From an uncultured Sanguibacteroides sp. (GTDB lineage Bacteria > Bacteroidota > Bacteroidia > Bacteroidales > Marinifilaceae), in contig NZ_UQRQ01000008.1 in assembly GCF_900543425.1 (NCBI RefSeq), positions 62,001 through 126,000 of the forward strand: DNA of 64,000 nt. The letters are read 5' to 3'. The notes beneath the pieces are model-generated. The model saw only the letters and a program-made list of their open reading frames with translations, had not been told where the DNA came from and searched no databases. Positions 25,781 to 34,772 of the stretch are shown here, in pieces. The position numbers and the translations under genes are program-made. How positions within the stretch are numbered: position 1 is the stretch's first letter; every line of letters begins with the position of its first letter.

Positions 25781-27687
25781 TATTCGTTCATACCGTATCT
25801 TAACATTTGAGACAGAAAATCATCCGGATAATCAATAGTTACATCCACGATCTTTCCCTCTTCCTCTACCAATGTATATTCCGGATTGATAAAACCGGCA
25901 TAAGGAGCCACATTCAATTTTCGGTAACGCTCCACCACCTCCCGATGCAAATCCCGATCAATGACGACCCCGTACCTCTCCACAAGATACTTCGCCCCCT
26001 CGTAATCCCCTTCCGATTTTACCCGTTGTATCTCTGCCAACAACTTACCGAACAGAAGACGCAAAGCATCGAAATCCCGGATCACAAAATAAGTTTTCTC
26101 TTCCTTTTTCACCTTTTCGATCACCCCATCGGCTTTTCCCTGTTCATACGCCCACGAAGCAATTAATTGACGATTACGCATATGCGACTCTTCCAGATTA
26201 CTCCCTAACTTTACCCGGGTCAATTGTACAAGCAAGCCGTTACGAATATAACTGCAATACTCGCTTTTTGCCACTTCCAGCGAAGGGATAATTCCTAACT
26301 CGACCAATTTGGGATCCATAATATAATAAAGAGCGAATAAATCGGCTCGCGTCTCTTCTATCGTAGAGTAATAATTTTTCAAAGCCTCCTGCCCGACTCC
26401 CGGTAGCATTTTACCGGAACCGTGTCCTAAACATTCATGCAAATCCGTATGTACGTTACTCCCTTGGTAACCGTATTCTTTAGCCAATATTTTTTCCTCT
26501 TCGGAACAGGTGAATTCATCCACGACCCCTGATCCCAAAGAAGCCATGTGGTAGGCATAAGTAATATTATCCAACGTGACGGATTTACTACCGTACCGCT
26601 CGCGAATCCACTCGGCATTCGGAAGATTAATCCCGATAGGAGTAGCCGGATGGCAATCTCCCCCTAACATCGCCACCTGCATTACCCGAGCTATGATACC
26701 AGAAACCTCCGTTTTCTTAAAACGTTCGTCAACGGGTGCATGCTGTTCAAACCAGAGAGCATGTTCGGCCAATTTACGCGTCCGTTCGCAAGCCTCCTCA
26801 TCCACGATCTGTACGACAGACTCCCAACTGGCTTTATAGGCCAACGGATCTCCGTAAACCTCGATAAAACCGTTAATAAAATCTATTCGAGCCCGATGTT
26901 CTTTGAGCCATTCGATGGAATAAACATCAAAAGTAGCCAGATCTCCCGTTTGATAAAATTCTATCAACTTTTCAACGACCTTATATTGTTGTTCATTACC
27001 GGTATATGCTAAAGCTTTTTGTAGATATTCGACAATGCGCCCGATATTTTTCCCGTATTTTCCACCTGCATACCAAACTTCTTCTTCCAATTCCCCCCTA
27101 CTGTTTTTTACCAGCGTCGAGTTTAAACCGTAACTCACCGGATGTTTTTCCGCCCCCTTCATTTTTCCATAAAAATGTTCAACCTCTTCCTGGGTCACTC
27201 CCTCGTAATAATGATTAGCTGACGCTTGAATTAAATCTTTTCCTTCATCCAACACAACCCGCTTCGACATGTAGGCAGGATCAAACATAATTCGTTGCAA
27301 TCCCTGAAATTCATTTTCCAAACCAATATCTTCCAATAACAACCGGAAATAGGATTCGGAAAAAGGAGGAATAAACTTCTCCATGGAATAGTGATGGTGA
27401 ATACCATTGGCAAAAAAAACCTTCTTGGCATAAATCACAAAAGATTGATACTCCTGACAAGATCGATCTCCCTGGTACTCCGTTAATATTTTCTCCAATA
27501 CTTTTCGAATCCGAAGATTGTATTTATTATTCTGATCCCATAAAATATCGCGACCGGCAATAGCCGCTTGACTCAAGTAATAGACAAATAATTTCTCCTC
27601 CAGAGATAATGTTTCAAAGGCAGGAACCTGATAACGTAATATCTTTATATCGTCGAATTGCTCGGAAAAAAATTCAAATTCTTTCAT
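25780..27687 (-). CDS. Dipeptidyl-peptidase III (M49 zinc metallopeptidase)
   Basis: A 635-residue peptidase removing dipeptides from the N-terminus of oligopeptides. The zinc motif HECLGH is at residues 417-422 (family HExxGH with the usual inserted residue, followed by GSGKM) and the second zinc-ligand motif EETRAD is at 444-449. No signal peptide is seen, so this copy is cytosolic. Length is in the range of bacterial DPP III. It may act with pepT and the two peptide symporters in peptide use. A single gene, convergent with the sigma operon. Confidence 0.93.
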   Translation of the reverse strand: MKEFEFFSEQFDDIKILRYQVPAFETLSLEEKLFVYYLSQAAIAGRDILWDQNNKYNLRIRKVLEKILTEYQGDRSCQEYQSFVIYAKKVFFANGIHHHYSMEKFIPPFSESYFRLLLEDIGLENEFQGLQRIMFDPAYMSKRVVLDEGKDLIQASANHYYEGVTQEEVEHFYGKMKGAEKHPVSYGLNSTLVKNSRGELEEEVWYAGGKYGKNIGRIVEYLQKALAYTGNEQQYKVVEKLIEFYQTGDLATFDVYSIEWLKEHRARIDFINGFIEVYGDPLAYKASWESVVQIVDEEACERTRKLAEHALWFEQHAPVDERFKKTEVSGIIARVMQVAMLGGDCHPATPIGINLPNAEWIRERYGSKSVTLDNITYAYHMASLGSGVVDEFTCSEEEKILAKEYGYQGSNVHTDLHECLGHGSGKMLPGVGQEALKNYYSTIEETRADLFALYYIMDPKLVELGIIPSLEVAKSEYCSYIRNGLLVQLTRVKLGSNLEESHMRNRQLIASWAYEQGKADGVIEKVKKEEKTYFVIRDFDALRLLFGKLLAEIQRVKSEGDYEGAKYLVERYGVVIDRDLHREVVERYRKLNVAPYAGFINPEYTLVEEEGKIVDVTIDYPDDFLSQMLRYGMNE

Positions 27688-27764
27688 GTCACCTTACTTA
27701 ATAATGAATTATAAATATACGCCCGTCTCTGTTTTTTGTTGGTATATTTTTACTTTTCTATCTA

Positions 27765-28436
27765 TTATTGAAAATTAAAACGTTCCAAGATTTGAACGGA
27801 AGCTTTAACAGCATGTTTATACCAGGTAAACAACACCCGGTAACGCTCCTCTTCCGGCAAATGCCATTCGATATCACTTTTTCTAAGCCTTTGTACAACA
27901 CTATACATCAGTAAAGCCGCACACACACTAACGTTATAACTTTCCGTAAAACCGTAAATAGGTACCTTTACAAACTCATCCGCTTCAGCCAATACCTTAT
28001 CGGATAAACCCGTCAATTCCGTTCCAAAGAAAAAGGCCATTTTTCCTTTATGCAGATCCAGATCATCAATCAACTGATCTTTCTCGTGAGGCGTCGTAGC
28101 CACAATCCGATAGCCTTGTTCCCTCAATGTCCGGATAGCCGACATCGTATTATCCTCCGTATTGCGGTGACGATGCAACGTCAACCATTCCATCGCTCCC
28201 ATAGAAATCTCGGAATTATCCTCAAATTTATTCTCATTTTCAATCACATGAATATTCTGGACTCCAAAACAATCGCACGAACGCAAAACAGCACTACAAT
28301 TGTGTTGCTGATACAAATTCTCCAAAACAACCGTCATGTAGCTCGTCCGCTCCATACTTAAACGCCGGAATAAATCATTTCGATAATCTGTTACAAACTG
28401 GCTTAAATACTCTACTTGTTCTTTGATCGTATGCAT
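27765..28436 (-). CDS. trmH: tRNA (guanosine-2'-O)-methyltransferase, TrmH type
   Basis: A 223-residue SPOUT enzyme predicted to methylate the ribose of G18 in tRNA. Motif 1 is VVLENLYQQHNCSAVLRSCDCFGVQNIHVIE, motif 2 MAFFFGTELTGLSDKVL and motif 3 VKVPIYGFTESYNVSVCAALLMY. The short N-terminal helix and the C-terminal helical extension match TrmH rather than RlmB. The frame extends to 28499, but that part runs through the terminator of the HU gene; the ATG at 28434-28436 (MHTIKEQVE) is preferred. Confidence 0.82.
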   Translation of the reverse strand: MHTIKEQVEYLSQFVTDYRNDLFRRLSMERTSYMTVVLENLYQQHNCSAVLRSCDCFGVQNIHVIENENKFEDNSEISMGAMEWLTLHRHRNTEDNTMSAIRTLREQGYRIVATTPHEKDQLIDDLDLHKGKMAFFFGTELTGLSDKVLAEADEFVKVPIYGFTESYNVSVCAALLMYSVVQRLRKSDIEWHLPEEERYRVLFTWYKHAVKASVQILERFNFQ

Positions 28437-28453
28437 ATGGTCTACTCTAAAAC

Positions 28454-28487
28454 AAAAGAAGGGTGCTGAATCCAACACCCTTCTTTT
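28454..28487 (-). terminator. Rho-independent terminator of the HU gene
   Basis: Perfect 12-bp stem AAAAGAAGGGTG / CACCCTTCTTTT with a 10-nt loop, 16 nt past the HU stop on the minus strand; the T-rich distal arm supplies the U-tract. Confidence 0.9.
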
Positions 28488-28502
28488 TATGGTTCTCAAT
28501 AA

Positions 28503-28772
28503 TTATAAGCCTTCTGCCAATTCTGCACCAGCTTTAAATCTTACCACCTTCTTTGCAGGAATCTGAATCGTTTTACCAGTCTGAGGATTTCTTCCACTCC
28601 GGGCACTTCTCTCTGATACAGAGAATGAACCGAAACCTACTAATGCAACCTTCTCGTCTTTTTTCAAAGATTGACCAACTGTTTCAACAAAAGCTTCCAA
28701 AGCTTTTTTGGAATCTGCTTTACTTAAACCTGCTTTTACTGCAATCGCATCTATTAACTGAGCTTTGTTCAT
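28503..28772 (-). CDS. DNA-binding protein HU
   Basis: An 89-residue nucleoid protein. The start MNKAQLIDAIAVKAGLSKADSKKALEAF, the GFGSFSV segment, and the DNA-bending arm (ARSGRNPQTGKTIQIPAKKVVRFKAG) with its intercalating Pro are textbook HU. The frame extends upstream to 28850, but that crosses the promoter; the ATG at 28770-28772 is right. Single-gene unit with strong promoter and terminator, as expected of an abundant protein. Confidence 0.96.
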   Translation of the reverse strand: MNKAQLIDAIAVKAGLSKADSKKALEAFVETVGQSLKKDEKVALVGFGSFSVSERSARSGRNPQTGKTIQIPAKKVVRFKAGAELAEGL

Positions 28773-28820
28773 AACAAAAAATTTTAGGATTAGAATAATA
28801 ATATAATCTTTATGCTTTGA

Positions 28821-28851
28821 CAAATGTAGGGAATTTCTGCAGGAATACAAA
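28821..28851 (-). promoter_or_regulatory. Consensus Bacteroidetes promoter of the HU gene
   Basis: On the minus strand TTTG (28851-28848) is followed after 19 nt by TACATTTG (28828-28821). This is the full -33/-7 consensus of the Bacteroides primary sigma factor, the best promoter match in the window. Confidence 0.8.
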
Positions 28852-28916
28852 TTTTCTGATAAAAAAACAAAAGACTTTTAGCACGAGCATGTTAATATAT
28901 ACTAAAATCACCCCAT

Positions 28917-30464
28917 TTAGAGAGTAATTACCTCCGCACACCCCTCTCCGTCCATGGCCGCAGATACAATTCCCCCGGCATAACCCGCTCCCTCCCCACA
29001 GGGATAAAGACCTTCAATCTCCGGATGGACCATCCGCTCTGTTAACCTGGGAATCCTCACCGGAGCCGATGTTCTGGTTTCTACTCCCAAAAGAAGAGCA
29101 TCTTCATGAATAAATCCCCGGGATTTTCGTCCAAATTGTTCCAAACCTGCAAGCAGACGTTGGTATATCAACCGAGGAAGCCATTCTCCGAATAAAGTCG
29201 GTCTCAATCCGGGTTTATAAGAAGATTTAGGAAACGATGTACTCTCTTTATTCGTCATAAAATGAATCAATCGCTGAGCAGGAGCTACTAATTTTCCCCC
29301 ACCCTCTCTCCAAGCCCGATATTCCAAGTCTTTTTGAAACTCCATACCACCAAAAAGACCGGTATACCGTAACTCTTTCAACTCTTCTTCCCCAATGGAA
29401 GTCACAATGGCAGAGTTCGCCCAAGCTGTATTCCGACCCGAAGAAGACATTCCGTTCACAACCTGCTGCTCCGGCCCCGTACAAGCAGGAACAACAACAC
29501 CGCCGGGACACATGCAAAAAGAGTATACTCCCCGACCGTTGATATTAGCCACGAAACTATACTCTGCAGCCGGCAAGAAATCACCGCGTCCGGCAGGATT
29601 ATGATATTGAATCCGGTCAATGACCTCTTGAGGATGTTCCAAACGAAGTCCGACGGCAAATTCTTTGGCAAGCATTAAAACAGAACGAGCCTGCAACATG
29701 CCATATACATCCCGGGCAGAATGTCCAGTTGCCAAAATAACTTGGTCGGCCAATACCTCTCCCTCGTCAACCGACACTCCCTTCACCTTATTCCTTTCAA
29801 TCAAAATATCCTTTACGCGGCTATTAAAACGCACTTCTCCGCCGTAACGTTCAATAGTCTTACGGATATTAACTATAACGCCGGGCAATTTATCCGTTCC
29901 TATATGAGGATGAGCGTCAATCAATATGGACTCGGAAGCACCATGATATACTAAAATCTCCAATATACGGTTTACATTTCCCCGTTTCTTGGAACGAGTG
30001 AATAATTTACCATCCGAAAAAGTTCCGGCACCTCCTTCTCCAAATCCATAGTTCGAATCAATATTTACCGATCCTGTTTTATAAAGTTGATTCAAATCCT
30101 TTTTCCGTTCCTCCACACTTTTTCCCCTCTCCAACACAATCGGACGCATGCCTTTTTCAATCAGCCGCAAAGCAGCAAAAAGACCGGCAGGACCGGCTCC
30201 CACCACAACAACAGGACGAGCTTTCGACACATCCTTATACATCGGCATAAACTGTCGCTCCCGCTGCTCTACTTCATCGATAAAAACTCCCAGTTTTAAC
30301 TGCATCATCACTCGCTTCTGCCGGGCATCGATAGACTTTTTAATCACCTCCGTATGCTTGATCCGCCCTCTCTCCACCTGCAACATGCTTACCAACAAAT
30401 AGAGTATCTTTTCCCTGTCGTGAGCCTCTTCCGGTGTTACTCTCAATTCTACCTCTTTATACAT
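28917..30464 (-). CDS. FAD-dependent dehydrogenase (COG2509-like)
   Basis: A 515-residue flavoprotein. Residues 1-75 form a small ferredoxin-like N-terminal domain (ELRVTPEEAHDREKILYLLV). The dinucleotide-binding site VVVVGAGPAGLFAALRLIEKG starts near residue 84, followed by the family-typical FGEGGAGTFSDGKLFTRSKKRG, the ATGHSARDVYGML block, and the C-terminal YPCGEGAGYAGGIVSAAMDG FAD contact. No heme, iron-sulfur or transmembrane motifs are seen. The family is widespread and uncharacterised; substrate unknown. Stands alone, divergent from the SDR gene. Confidence 0.85.
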   Translation of the reverse strand: MYKEVELRVTPEEAHDREKILYLLVSMLQVERGRIKHTEVIKKSIDARQKRVMMQLKLGVFIDEVEQRERQFMPMYKDVSKARPVVVVGAGPAGLFAALRLIEKGMRPIVLERGKSVEERKKDLNQLYKTGSVNIDSNYGFGEGGAGTFSDGKLFTRSKKRGNVNRILEILVYHGASESILIDAHPHIGTDKLPGVIVNIRKTIERYGGEVRFNSRVKDILIERNKVKGVSVDEGEVLADQVILATGHSARDVYGMLQARSVLMLAKEFAVGLRLEHPQEVIDRIQYHNPAGRGDFLPAAEYSFVANINGRGVYSFCMCPGGVVVPACTGPEQQVVNGMSSSGRNTAWANSAIVTSIGEEELKELRYTGLFGGMEFQKDLEYRAWREGGGKLVAPAQRLIHFMTNKESTSFPKSSYKPGLRPTLFGEWLPRLIYQRLLAGLEQFGRKSRGFIHEDALLLGVETRTSAPVRIPRLTERMVHPEIEGLYPCGEGAGYAGGIVSAAMDGEGCAEVITL

Positions 30465-30551
30465 AAATCATTTTATAAATTACCCAAACACTAAAGGCAC
30501 GAAAATAGATATTTTATAACGAGAAACTTTCACAAAACTTTAAAAAAATCA

Positions 30552-30559
30552 TACCTTCG
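30552..30559 (+). promoter_or_regulatory. Imperfect -7 box of the SDR gene
   Basis: TACCTTCG differs from TAnnTTTG at one position and lies 30 nt before the ATG at 30590. Confidence 0.4.
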
Positions 30560-30589
30560 CATAATAAAACCAAATATATACAATATATC

Positions 30590-31345
30590 ATGAATAAAAT
30601 AGCATTAATCACCGGAGCTACTTCCGGGATTGGAAAAGCAACAGCCATAAAATTAGCTGAAGCCGATTTTGACCTTATCATTACGGGACGAAGAGGCGAT
30701 CGTCTGCACACTTTAGAAAACGAACTACAAAAGAAAGGAGTTCAGGTAATAGCCCTTCACTTCGATGTCCGGAATCAGGCGGAAGTAAAACAAGCCATCT
30801 CCTCCCTACCGGAAGCATGGAAAAACATAGATGTACTCGTGAATAATGCCGGACTTGCAGTAGGGACCAGCCCCATTCAAGACGGTCTGGTGGAGGATTG
30901 GGAAAGAATGATCGACACGAATGTAAAAGGTCTGCTTTATGTAACCCGCGAAGTCGCTCCCCTTATGATAAAGAATCAAAAAGGACATATCGTAAATTTG
31001 GCCTCTATTGCGGGAAAAGAAGTATATCCCGGAGGTAATGTATATTGTGCCACCAAACATGCCGTAGACGCTTTATCCAGGGCTATGCGAACCGATATGT
31101 TGAAATACAATATCAAAGTAACCAATATAGCACCGGGAATGGTGGAAACGGAGTTTTCCATCGTACGTTACAAAGGAGACGAAAAAGCAGCCCAAAACGT
31201 ATATAACGGGATGACTCCTTTGACAGGAGAGGATATCGCGGAGACAATCGTATTTGCAGTTACGCGCCCCGCTCACGTATGCCTGAACGACATTTTAATT
31301 ATGCCTACCGCTCAGGCTAATTCCAGGGATGTAAACAGAAAATAA
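30590..31345 (+). CDS. Short-chain dehydrogenase/reductase (YdfG-like)
   Basis: A 251-residue cytosolic NADP-dependent oxidoreductase of the classical SDR type. The Rossmann glycine motif TGATSGIGKATA, the NADP-selecting ITGRRGDRL arginine pair, the NNAG motif, the catalytic Ser in NLASIAGKE and the YCATK active site (Tyr/Lys) are intact. The IAPGMVETEFS block and overall pattern fit YdfG/serine 3-dehydrogenase relatives, which reduce 3-hydroxy acid or malonic semialdehyde-type substrates; the substrate here is an inference. Single gene. Confidence 0.9.
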   Translation: MNKIALITGATSGIGKATAIKLAEADFDLIITGRRGDRLHTLENELQKKGVQVIALHFDVRNQAEVKQAISSLPEAWKNIDVLVNNAGLAVGTSPIQDGLVEDWERMIDTNVKGLLYVTREVAPLMIKNQKGHIVNLASIAGKEVYPGGNVYCATKHAVDALSRAMRTDMLKYNIKVTNIAPGMVETEFSIVRYKGDEKAAQNVYNGMTPLTGEDIAETIVFAVTRPAHVCLNDILIMPTAQANSRDVNRK

Positions 31346-31358
31346 TTATTATCCCTGT

Positions 31359-31404
31359 AAAATAAAACGGGATTGCCTTTCCCGGCATAGCCCGTTTTAT
31401 TTTT
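31359..31404. terminator. Bidirectional terminator between SDR and pbpC
   Basis: A 13-bp stem AAAATAAAACGGG / CCCGTTTTATTTT with a 19-nt loop that carries a small inner CC/GG pairing. T-rich on both strands and placed between convergent genes. Confidence 0.85.
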
Positions 31405-31411
31405 TACGACA

Positions 31412-33790
31412 TCATAAATTTTCATCACCTTTTACAACATAAAAAGGTTGACGCAATGTGTTTCCTACCGCATCTACCAAATAAAGTACGTGATAACCGG
31501 AAGTCACGTTAATTTCTATCTGGTGTTGGTTACGAGTCATTCCGACGTATTCGTCATCAATATGCCAATACACCTTCATCGAAGGCTCCCGGTGAGCTAT
31601 CTCAAAAACAACCCCTTTGGATTTTCCACCCAAGTCTTTAGGAATAAAAACTCTTAATCCTCTTTGCGGATAGATCATCTCCATTACCTCATCTTCCGAC
31701 TTACAATCCTCCCGCTTGGGAGGCATCCGGAGATAGTCCGCATGAGTCTGGGAATAATACCATTCCTGAGCCGGAGAAAGCACGAACCAGGGTACCGTTT
31801 TAATTCGATAAGCAGGTTCACAATCAGCATCCACCCGAAAGGAGCCGCTTCGATCCAGGTGAATCAATCGATGGTAGGGGCATAATACCGTTTTCATACC
31901 GCTTTCGTCGATCCACAGGGTATCAACCTCCGGACATATATCGGAGGCCCGGTAACCACTCTTACGACACGTAACAACCGGTATCATCTCCTCCTGCGGC
32001 TTATAAAATCGGGCCGTATTCCGCAACAAGGCGGCAACCTCGAATAACACGGGAGCGGCGGCTCGTACACCGATCAAACCTGCACGACCTTCCCCGTCGG
32101 CATTTCCGACCCAAACCCCAATAACATAATCCGGAGTTACACCTACCGCCCAAGCATCGCGGAAACCAAAACTGGTACCCGTTTTCCAGGATAATGCCAT
32201 TGATGAAGCAAAATTTTTCCAACCTATCTCCATATCCGGTCTCTCTACATTCTGTAATGCCTGAAATGTCAACCAGACAGAAGCCGCATTCAAAACTTCA
32301 CATCTCCCCTCTTTCTGCACCAAAGGTCCGTCTGCCCACAGGTGTAATCGAGCAAACTCTCCCGTGTAATAGCTACCGTCGTTCGTATTATAATGATGCA
32401 GGATGGAAGCCATTCCCCCGTATAAATTACATATATCCCATAAAGAACATTCGGCCCCTCCCAAGATTAAACTTAAGCCGTAATTATCCGATTTCCGGGT
32501 TAGTGTCGTGATGCCCATTCGTTTCAGATTATCATAAAAGTGTTCGACCCCATACTTCTGAAGTAAACGCACGAACGGAATATTCAAAGACATGGACAAA
32601 GCCTGATCGGCAGGCACTACCCCTTGAAATTCTTTGTTAAAATTAGACGGCACGTACCCTCCAAAACGAGAAGGAATATCAGACAATAAAGTCTTTGGTA
32701 AAATATCACCCGAATATTGCATCAAAGCATATAGAGCGGGCTTCAATATACTCCCTGAACTTCGGTTAGAAGTAATAATATCCACCTGATTACCACCATT
32801 TTCTCTCACCTTGGGACTATTCCCCACGTAAGCTCTGACTTCTCCCGACGGTATATGTCCCACCAATACTGCCGCATTATAAATATGATTGTGTTTCAGT
32901 ATGTCAATATGCCGTTTAACGATCTCATTCACCTGACCTTGCAATTCCGCGTCAATTGTCGTTCGACCGATCTCTCCCCGACGGTATTTATAAGCTTTTG
33001 TTAATACATGAGGAGCTATACACTCCGTGTTATATATTTTTCCAGGTAAAGGTTCCGCTATCGCCAACTCCAGATCCTCCCCGCTAAACCTTCCCTCCCG
33101 GTATAGTCTACGTAACAAATCATCTCTTTTCTTTTTCAAAAGAGTCGTATTCTTTCCAGGAAAGATTAAAGCCGGAGCATTAGGTAATACAGCCAACAAA
33201 CAGGCCTCACCCCAACTTAACTCGTTAGGTTTGCGATTGAAATATTTCAAAGCTGCTGCTTCCAAACCCACGATATTACTTCCGAAAGGAGCGTGTGCCG
33301 CGTATAAATTCAGTATTTCCCATTTCGTACAACTTTGTTCTAAACGAACAGCCAACAACATCTCAATGATCTTTTCAGGAATCGTACGAGGAGGATTACG
33401 ACGGGCCAAACGGACAACCTGCATGGTTAAGGTACTCCCTCCGCTCACGATAGAACCGTTCTTTACGTTCAACCATAAAGCCCGAACGATCGCAAACGGA
33501 TCGACACCCCGATGCAACAAAAAATATTTATCTTCAAAACTTAACAGAGCCGTCACATATTTTTCGGAAATGATATTTTTCCCCGGTATCCGGTACTGGC
33601 CGTCATCCGCAACGGTAATCCCCATCACCTTTCCTTCCCGATCCAAGACCATCGTGGAGTATGGAACTGTAAACAACGGAGCGGGTAATAATAAATACCA
33701 AAAAGCAACAAATACTCCTCCTATCACGACAATAGGTATCCACGCTTTTCGAAATAACTTCCGGCTTTGTATTATTCGTCTCATTGCCAC
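31412..33790 (-). CDS. pbpC: Penicillin-binding protein 1C
   Basis: A 792-residue bifunctional peptidoglycan synthase, inner-membrane anchored by one N-terminal helix (WIPIVVIGGVFVAFWYLLL). The glycosyltransferase family 51 domain spans about 60-240 (ALLSFEDKYFLLHRGVD with catalytic Glu, GGSTLTMQVVRLA). The transpeptidase domain spans about 300-600 with SSGSILKP (SxxK Ser), an SLN motif and WKTGTSFGFRDAW (KTG). The C-terminal about 90 residues form the BiPBP_C beta domain. The alpha-2-macroglobulin gene that often adjoins pbpC is not in this window. It lies 25 nt after fmt on the same strand. Confidence 0.95.
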   Translation of the reverse strand: MAMRRIIQSRKLFRKAWIPIVVIGGVFVAFWYLLLPAPLFTVPYSTMVLDREGKVMGITVADDGQYRIPGKNIISEKYVTALLSFEDKYFLLHRGVDPFAIVRALWLNVKNGSIVSGGSTLTMQVVRLARRNPPRTIPEKIIEMLLAVRLEQSCTKWEILNLYAAHAPFGSNIVGLEAAALKYFNRKPNELSWGEACLLAVLPNAPALIFPGKNTTLLKKKRDDLLRRLYREGRFSGEDLELAIAEPLPGKIYNTECIAPHVLTKAYKYRRGEIGRTTIDAELQGQVNEIVKRHIDILKHNHIYNAAVLVGHIPSGEVRAYVGNSPKVRENGGNQVDIITSNRSSGSILKPALYALMQYSGDILPKTLLSDIPSRFGGYVPSNFNKEFQGVVPADQALSMSLNIPFVRLLQKYGVEHFYDNLKRMGITTLTRKSDNYGLSLILGGAECSLWDICNLYGGMASILHHYNTNDGSYYTGEFARLHLWADGPLVQKEGRCEVLNAASVWLTFQALQNVERPDMEIGWKNFASSMALSWKTGTSFGFRDAWAVGVTPDYVIGVWVGNADGEGRAGLIGVRAAAPVLFEVAALLRNTARFYKPQEEMIPVVTCRKSGYRASDICPEVDTLWIDESGMKTVLCPYHRLIHLDRSGSFRVDADCEPAYRIKTVPWFVLSPAQEWYYSQTHADYLRMPPKREDCKSEDEVMEMIYPQRGLRVFIPKDLGGKSKGVVFEIAHREPSMKVYWHIDDEYVGMTRNQHQIEINVTSGYHVLYLVDAVGNTLRQPFYVVKGDENL

Positions 33791-33815
33791 ACCTAACCGG
33801 TCCCATCGATCTAAT

Positions 33816-34772
33816 TTATAATAGATAATCTGCTATGCGGAATCCCCGCAAGAATTCTTCGGTCGCCATTCGTTTCTTCCCGGAAAGTTGCAGCTCTTTC
33901 ACTTCTATATACCCCCCCTTCACATAGAACCGAATAAAATTTTTACCATCCGTATCAAGACTTACCGGAGAATCATGTTCCAGCAATTTCCGTTCCACCT
34001 CGAATAATTTTACCGATATCACCTCGCCCGTCACCTTATGACGCAATTCCGTCCATGCGGCAGGAAAAGGAGAGAGTCCCCGTATATGATTATAAATCCG
34101 ATCCACTTCCCAGTACCAATTTATTCTCATATCTTCTTTAAAAATTTTCGGAGCCTGTTTGGGTTCGCGCCCCTGCAACAAAGTCGCCTGATCCGTTAAG
34201 GGATAATGACCTTCGGCTATGGCATCGGCAGTCTTTAAAAGCAGATCCGCACCTGCCTCCATCAAACGGTCGTGTAACTCCCCGGCTGTCATCTTCTCAT
34301 CGATTTCCACTTTTTGCTGAAAAATGATACATCCCGTATCTACTTCATGTTTCAACAAAAAGGTAGATACTCCGCTATAATGTTCTCCGTTCATGATAGC
34401 CCAATTGATCGGGGCAGCACCGCGATAATCCGGCAACAGGGAAGCATGTAAATTCACCGTTCCGAGTGGAGGCATATTCCATACGACCTCAGGTAACATT
34501 TTAAAGGCCACCACAAACTGCAAATCAGCCCTCAAGCTCTGCAATTGTTCTAAAAAAGACGGATCTCGAAAACGCTCCGGTTGCAATACCGGTAAACGAT
34601 GAGCCACAGCATATTTCTTTACAGCCGATTCCTGAAGTTTTTGTCCTCGTCCGGCTGGTTTGTCCGGGTTGGTTACGACCCCGACAATCTGGTGTCCCGC
34701 TTCCATTAATCTTTTCAAGGGAAGAACTGCAAAATCAGGAGTTCCCATATATACAATTCTCATCTTATGCAT
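33816..34772 (-). CDS. fmt: Methionyl-tRNA formyltransferase
   Basis: A 318-residue enzyme formylating initiator Met-tRNA with 10-formyl-THF. The start region MRIVYMGTPDFAVLPL, the PAGRGQ loop, the catalytic block HASLLPDYRGAAPINWAIMNGE (with Asn-His-Asp triad partners), and SGVSTFLLKHEVDTGCI are canonical, followed by the C-terminal OB-like domain. Its ATG at 34770-34772 overlaps the end of the permease gene by 8 nt; an in-frame ATG at 34763 just after that stop is equally likely (MRIVYMG). Translational coupling with the LptF/G-like permease is expected either way. Confidence 0.95.
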   Translation of the reverse strand: MHKMRIVYMGTPDFAVLPLKRLMEAGHQIVGVVTNPDKPAGRGQKLQESAVKKYAVAHRLPVLQPERFRDPSFLEQLQSLRADLQFVVAFKMLPEVVWNMPPLGTVNLHASLLPDYRGAAPINWAIMNGEHYSGVSTFLLKHEVDTGCIIFQQKVEIDEKMTAGELHDRLMEAGADLLLKTADAIAEGHYPLTDQATLLQGREPKQAPKIFKEDMRINWYWEVDRIYNHIRGLSPFPAAWTELRHKVTGEVISVKLFEVERKLLEHDSPVSLDTDGKNFIRFYVKGGYIEVKELQLSGKKRMATEEFLRGFRIADYLL